This document shows positions 4,871 to 7,287 of a stretch of 7,287 nucleotides of DNA, piece by piece (position 1 is the stretch's first letter; each line of letters starts with the position of its first letter). The notes under the pieces were generated by a model. The model worked only from the letters and a program-made list of their open reading frames with translations. It was not told where the DNA came from and did no database searches. The stretch spans positions 1 to 7,287 of the forward strand of contig DFZJ01000109.1 in the NCBI GenBank assembly GCA_002382045.1. The letters are read 5' to 3'. This DNA is from Syntrophaceae bacterium UBA4059 (lineage in GTDB: Bacteria; Desulfobacterota; Syntrophia; Syntrophales; Smithellaceae). Both the position numbers and the translations under genes were made by a program.

Positions 4871-6921
4871 TTAGGCTCGGCTTTCAGCCTCAGCAATCGT
4901 GCATTGACAGCCACAATCACCGTGCTTGCGGACATCAACACCGCACCCAAGGCGGGACTGAGCAGCACGCCCCATGCATAAAGCGCTCCCGCGGCCAGTG
5001 GAATGGCGAAAGCATTGTAGCCCGTGGCCCAGAAAAGATTTTGAATCATCTTGCGGTGCGTAGCCCGGGATAACTGAATAATGGCCACAACATCCAGCGG
5101 ATTACTCCGCACCAGAATCACGTCAGCTGTTTCCACCGCCACATCGGAACCCGCTCCGATGGCGATGCCCACATCAGCCTGTGCCAGCGCCGGAGCATCG
5201 TTCACGCCGTCACCGGTCATGGCCACCAGGATACCCCGGGACTGGACTTCTTTCACTTTAGCGGCTTTGTCCTGGGGCAGGACTTCGGCGAAGTATTCAT
5301 CCAGCCCTACCTGCTCCGATACCCATTTGGCTGTTGCTTTGTTATCGCCGGTGAGCATCATGCATTGGATGTTCAATGCCTTAAGGACATCGATAGCTTG
5401 CTTCGCCTCGGGTCGGATGATGTCGGCTAAAGCAATCGCTCCTTTCAACTTCCCTTCAACGATAACAAACACAACTGTCTTTCCCTGGGCTTGCAGTGGT
5501 TCGATGCGCGGATCGGCAAGATCAATGTTCTGTTCATGCAGAAAGCCCGGGCTGACCACCTTGACCTCCTTGCCTTCGACCCTGCCTTCGGCGCCTTTGC
5601 CCGGGATACTTTTAAAGTTTTCGACGGGCAGCCTCTTTTCCGAAGCAGCGGTAATGGCTTTGGCAATGGGATGTTCGGAATTTGCATCTACGGAGGCCGC
5701 GTATTGGCGCAGCGTTTCTTCGTCGATGTCCCGCGAAAGCACCAGCGTGTCGGTCACACCAAAACGGCCTTCAGTAAGCGTGCCGGTCTTATCAAAAATG
5801 ACGGCCTGAAGTTTTCGGGCACCTTCGAAAGAAACGCGGTTACGAATGAGCAGGCCGTTTTTCGCGGCCAAGGCTGTGGATACGGCCACCACCAGCGGCA
5901 CGGCAAGACCCAGGGCGTGCGGACAGGTAATAACCATAACCGTCACAGCTCTTTCGATAGCAAAGGCAAATTCCTTGCTCATGCCAACCAGCCAGATCAG
6001 GAAGGTGACGACGCCGCAACTGAGCGCCACAATCGTGAGCCACATCGCGGCGGTGTCGGCAAGCCTTTGGGTCTTTGATTTGCTTTCCTGGGCTTGTTTG
6101 ACGAGGACGATAACCTGCGCCAGAAATGAATCCTTGCCGGTGCTTTTGACCTCGATGGTCAGAGAGCCTTCGCCATTGATTGCGCCGCCGATGACCTTGC
6201 CGCCGGTCTTTTTGGCAACAGGGGTTGATTCCCCGGTGAGCATCGCTTCATTAACCGAGCTCTCACCTTCCACAATGACACCGTCTGCGGGAATTTTCTC
6301 ACCCGGTTTGATCAGGACTTTATCATCAACCGCCAGTTCCCCGAGCGGCACGCCTTTTACGCTGCCGTCGGGCATGAGTTTGTGGGCATCGGAGGGCATG
6401 AGTTTGGCCAGTTCCTCCAGGGCTTTTGAAGCGCCCATCACCGACCTCATCTCGATCCAGTGCCCCAGCAGCATGATGTCTACAAGCGTGGCCAATTCCC
6501 AGAAGAAGATTTTGCCGGTGAGGCCGAATGCAACGGCGCTGCTGTAAACATAGGCCGTGGTGATGGCGACGGCAACCAGCGTCATCATCCCGGGCTGACG
6601 GGATTTGATCTCCTCGAACAGCCCTTTGAGAAACGGCCAGCCACCATACCAAAAGACTGCAGAAGAAAAGCCGAATAAGACATAGGTATCGCCGGGAAAA
6701 TGAATGATCTCCCGCACACCCACCAGTTTTTGAAGCAGCGGTGAGAGAACAAGAATCGGCAGGGTCAAAATAAGCGAAATCCAGAACCGTTTCCGGAAGT
6801 CCGCCGCCATGTGGGCATGGTGGTCGGTGTGGTTGCCACCTTTAGACCCTTTCATGTCGTGCCCTTCACGCATGGTGTGACTCATTCCGTCCTGCGGGTG
6901 TTCTGAATGATGATGTTCCAT
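4822..6921 (-). CDS. copB: CopB-like P1B-type copper-exporting ATPase (CPH motif)
   Basis: This 699-residue membrane pump couples ATP hydrolysis to export of copper or a related metal across the inner membrane. The N-terminus is a His/Met-rich tail (ten His in residues 3-37) in place of a CxxC metal-binding domain. Then come membrane segments from about residue 45, TGES at 229-232, the metal-site motif CPH at 333-335, DKTGTLT with phosphorylated Asp377, SEHP at 415-418 (the P1B nucleotide-domain His417), TGDN at 524-527 and GDGVND at 570-575. The last two membrane helices carry Tyr635-Asn636 and MSAST at 663-667. CPH with these residues is the P1B-3/CopB pattern, reported for Cu(II) or Cu(I). 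The start is preceded by AGAGGA and lies 3 bases after the DUF3141 stop. The final 15 residues, SEDKASRAAVRPVRS, are read out of frame through the pgi remnant, so the natural end was probably just after NARLLRLK. Confidence 0.95.
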   Translation of the reverse strand: MEHHHSEHPQDGMSHTMREGHDMKGSKGGNHTDHHAHMAADFRKRFWISLILTLPILVLSPLLQKLVGVREIIHFPGDTYVLFGFSSAVFWYGGWPFLKGLFEEIKSRQPGMMTLVAVAITTAYVYSSAVAFGLTGKIFFWELATLVDIMLLGHWIEMRSVMGASKALEELAKLMPSDAHKLMPDGSVKGVPLGELAVDDKVLIKPGEKIPADGVIVEGESSVNEAMLTGESTPVAKKTGGKVIGGAINGEGSLTIEVKSTGKDSFLAQVIVLVKQAQESKSKTQRLADTAAMWLTIVALSCGVVTFLIWLVGMSKEFAFAIERAVTVMVITCPHALGLAVPLVVAVSTALAAKNGLLIRNRVSFEGARKLQAVIFDKTGTLTEGRFGVTDTLVLSRDIDEETLRQYAASVDANSEHPIAKAITAASEKRLPVENFKSIPGKGAEGRVEGKEVKVVSPGFLHEQNIDLADPRIEPLQAQGKTVVFVIVEGKLKGAIALADIIRPEAKQAIDVLKALNIQCMMLTGDNKATAKWVSEQVGLDEYFAEVLPQDKAAKVKEVQSRGILVAMTGDGVNDAPALAQADVGIAIGAGSDVAVETADVILVRSNPLDVVAIIQLSRATHRKMIQNLFWATGYNAFAIPLAAGALYAWGVLLSPALGAVLMSASTVIVAVNARLLRLKAEPKSEDKASRAAVRPVRS

Positions 6922-6924
6922 GAA

Positions 6925-7287
6925 TCATCCTCTTTGAGCAAGTGCCGGTTTGCCTTTCTGAATCTTTACTCTTTTCTTGTCTTTTCTCGCGTCTTCACTC
7001 GCGGTCTCTTTCCGGGGCGCTTCAGGATAGAGCATCTTCATCAAGGGGTTTTCATAGATGGCGAAAAATAAGGCTTCATCGAAATGGTCTCGCATGCTCT
7101 GGTAACTGTCCAGAAGGGCCACAATGTTGTTCGAGACATTCTTTTCAATAGCCAAAAAGGGGTTGTCCGGGGAAACTAGGCTGCGATTATTTTTCACAAA
7201 AGGGGCCAGCGTCTTGAAGATTGGCATGAACGGATTGACCGTATCTGAAAAGATATATTTATTCACCCGGAGCGGATGGATTTGTTT
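6925..7287 (-). CDS. DUF3141-family protein, C-terminal part, continues past the right edge
   Basis: The frame is open from the window edge to a TGA at 6925, giving the last 120 residues. A GTG at 7266 exists, but the homology-like sequence begins before it (IHPLRVNKYIFSDTVNPF), so this is the tail of a longer gene. The pattern HPLR-x-N/Q-x-Y-x-FSD-x-NP, then SPDNPFLAIE and LFFAIYENPLMKMLYP, fits the C-terminus of DUF3141 proteins. These are large proteins related to polyhydroxyalkanoate synthases by an alpha/beta-hydrolase domain; the identification is from memory and the function of the family is unsettled. A Lys/Arg-rich tail of about 30 residues follows. The stop TGA, three bases, then the ATG of the copper ATPase form TGATTCATG. 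The ATPase's ribosome binding site lies in the last codons of this gene, so the two are probably co-transcribed and translationally coupled. Confidence 0.72.
   Translation of the reverse strand, partial: KQIHPLRVNKYIFSDTVNPFMPIFKTLAPFVKNNRSLVSPDNPFLAIEKNVSNNIVALLDSYQSMRDHFDEALFFAIYENPLMKMLYPEAPRKETASEDARKDKKRVKIQKGKPALAQRG

Noticed and set aside
5081..6547. Long plus-strand open frames antisense to the copper ATPase (5081-5809, 5491-6078, 5846-6547)
   Set aside because: They are opposite well-supported ATPase motifs and contain no family features. They are shadows of the real gene.

Overview
The window is a compact, almost entirely minus-strand stretch from what looks like a Gram-negative, probably proteobacterial, chromosome. 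Supporting signs are OmpR-family two-component genes, a DUF3141 gene, a CPH-type copper ATPase, and candidate Fur and FNR/CRP-family sites. The exact lineage cannot be read from the sequence. Two complete P-type ATPases dominate: a P3A-type plasma-membrane H+-ATPase (1580-4090) and a CopB-like P1B-type heavy-metal ATPase (4822-6921). Around them are a small SpoIIAA/STAS-like protein (4190-4552) and the 3' end of a DUF3141 gene running off the right edge.

Layout in the direction of transcription (right to left): the DUF3141 3' end (6925-7287) is tightly coupled to the copper ATPase. The copper ATPase runs into a decayed 3' remnant of pgi, glucose-6-phosphate isomerase (4574-4870), which lies out of frame with it. 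Next come the STAS-like gene, a short intergenic region with an FNR-like palindrome, and the H+-ATPase. After a 175-bp gap there is a two-component pair, both members broken. The response regulator (750-1404) has a frameshift exactly where the phosphoacceptor aspartate should be. The histidine kinase that overlaps its end (443-769) stops after its first membrane segment and part of the sensor region. From about 510 to the left edge the sequence is more AT-rich and unassigned. It holds two mutually antisense open frames and a good Fur-box match (36-54) just ahead of a possible leftward gene starting at 18.

Together the intact genes suggest envelope ion homeostasis and stress: proton extrusion, copper export and a small SpoIIAA-like partner. 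The most informative signal is gene decay. There is a pgi tail fused out of frame to copB, with a nonsense codon and a lost catalytic lysine. There is also a response regulator apparently deleted across an 8-bp microhomology, and a kinase truncated at a junction. These point to at least two deletion or recombination joints in a few kilobases, or alternatively to assembly errors. I do not see a convincing new multi-gene system, CRISPR array, tRNA, rRNA or insertion sequence.
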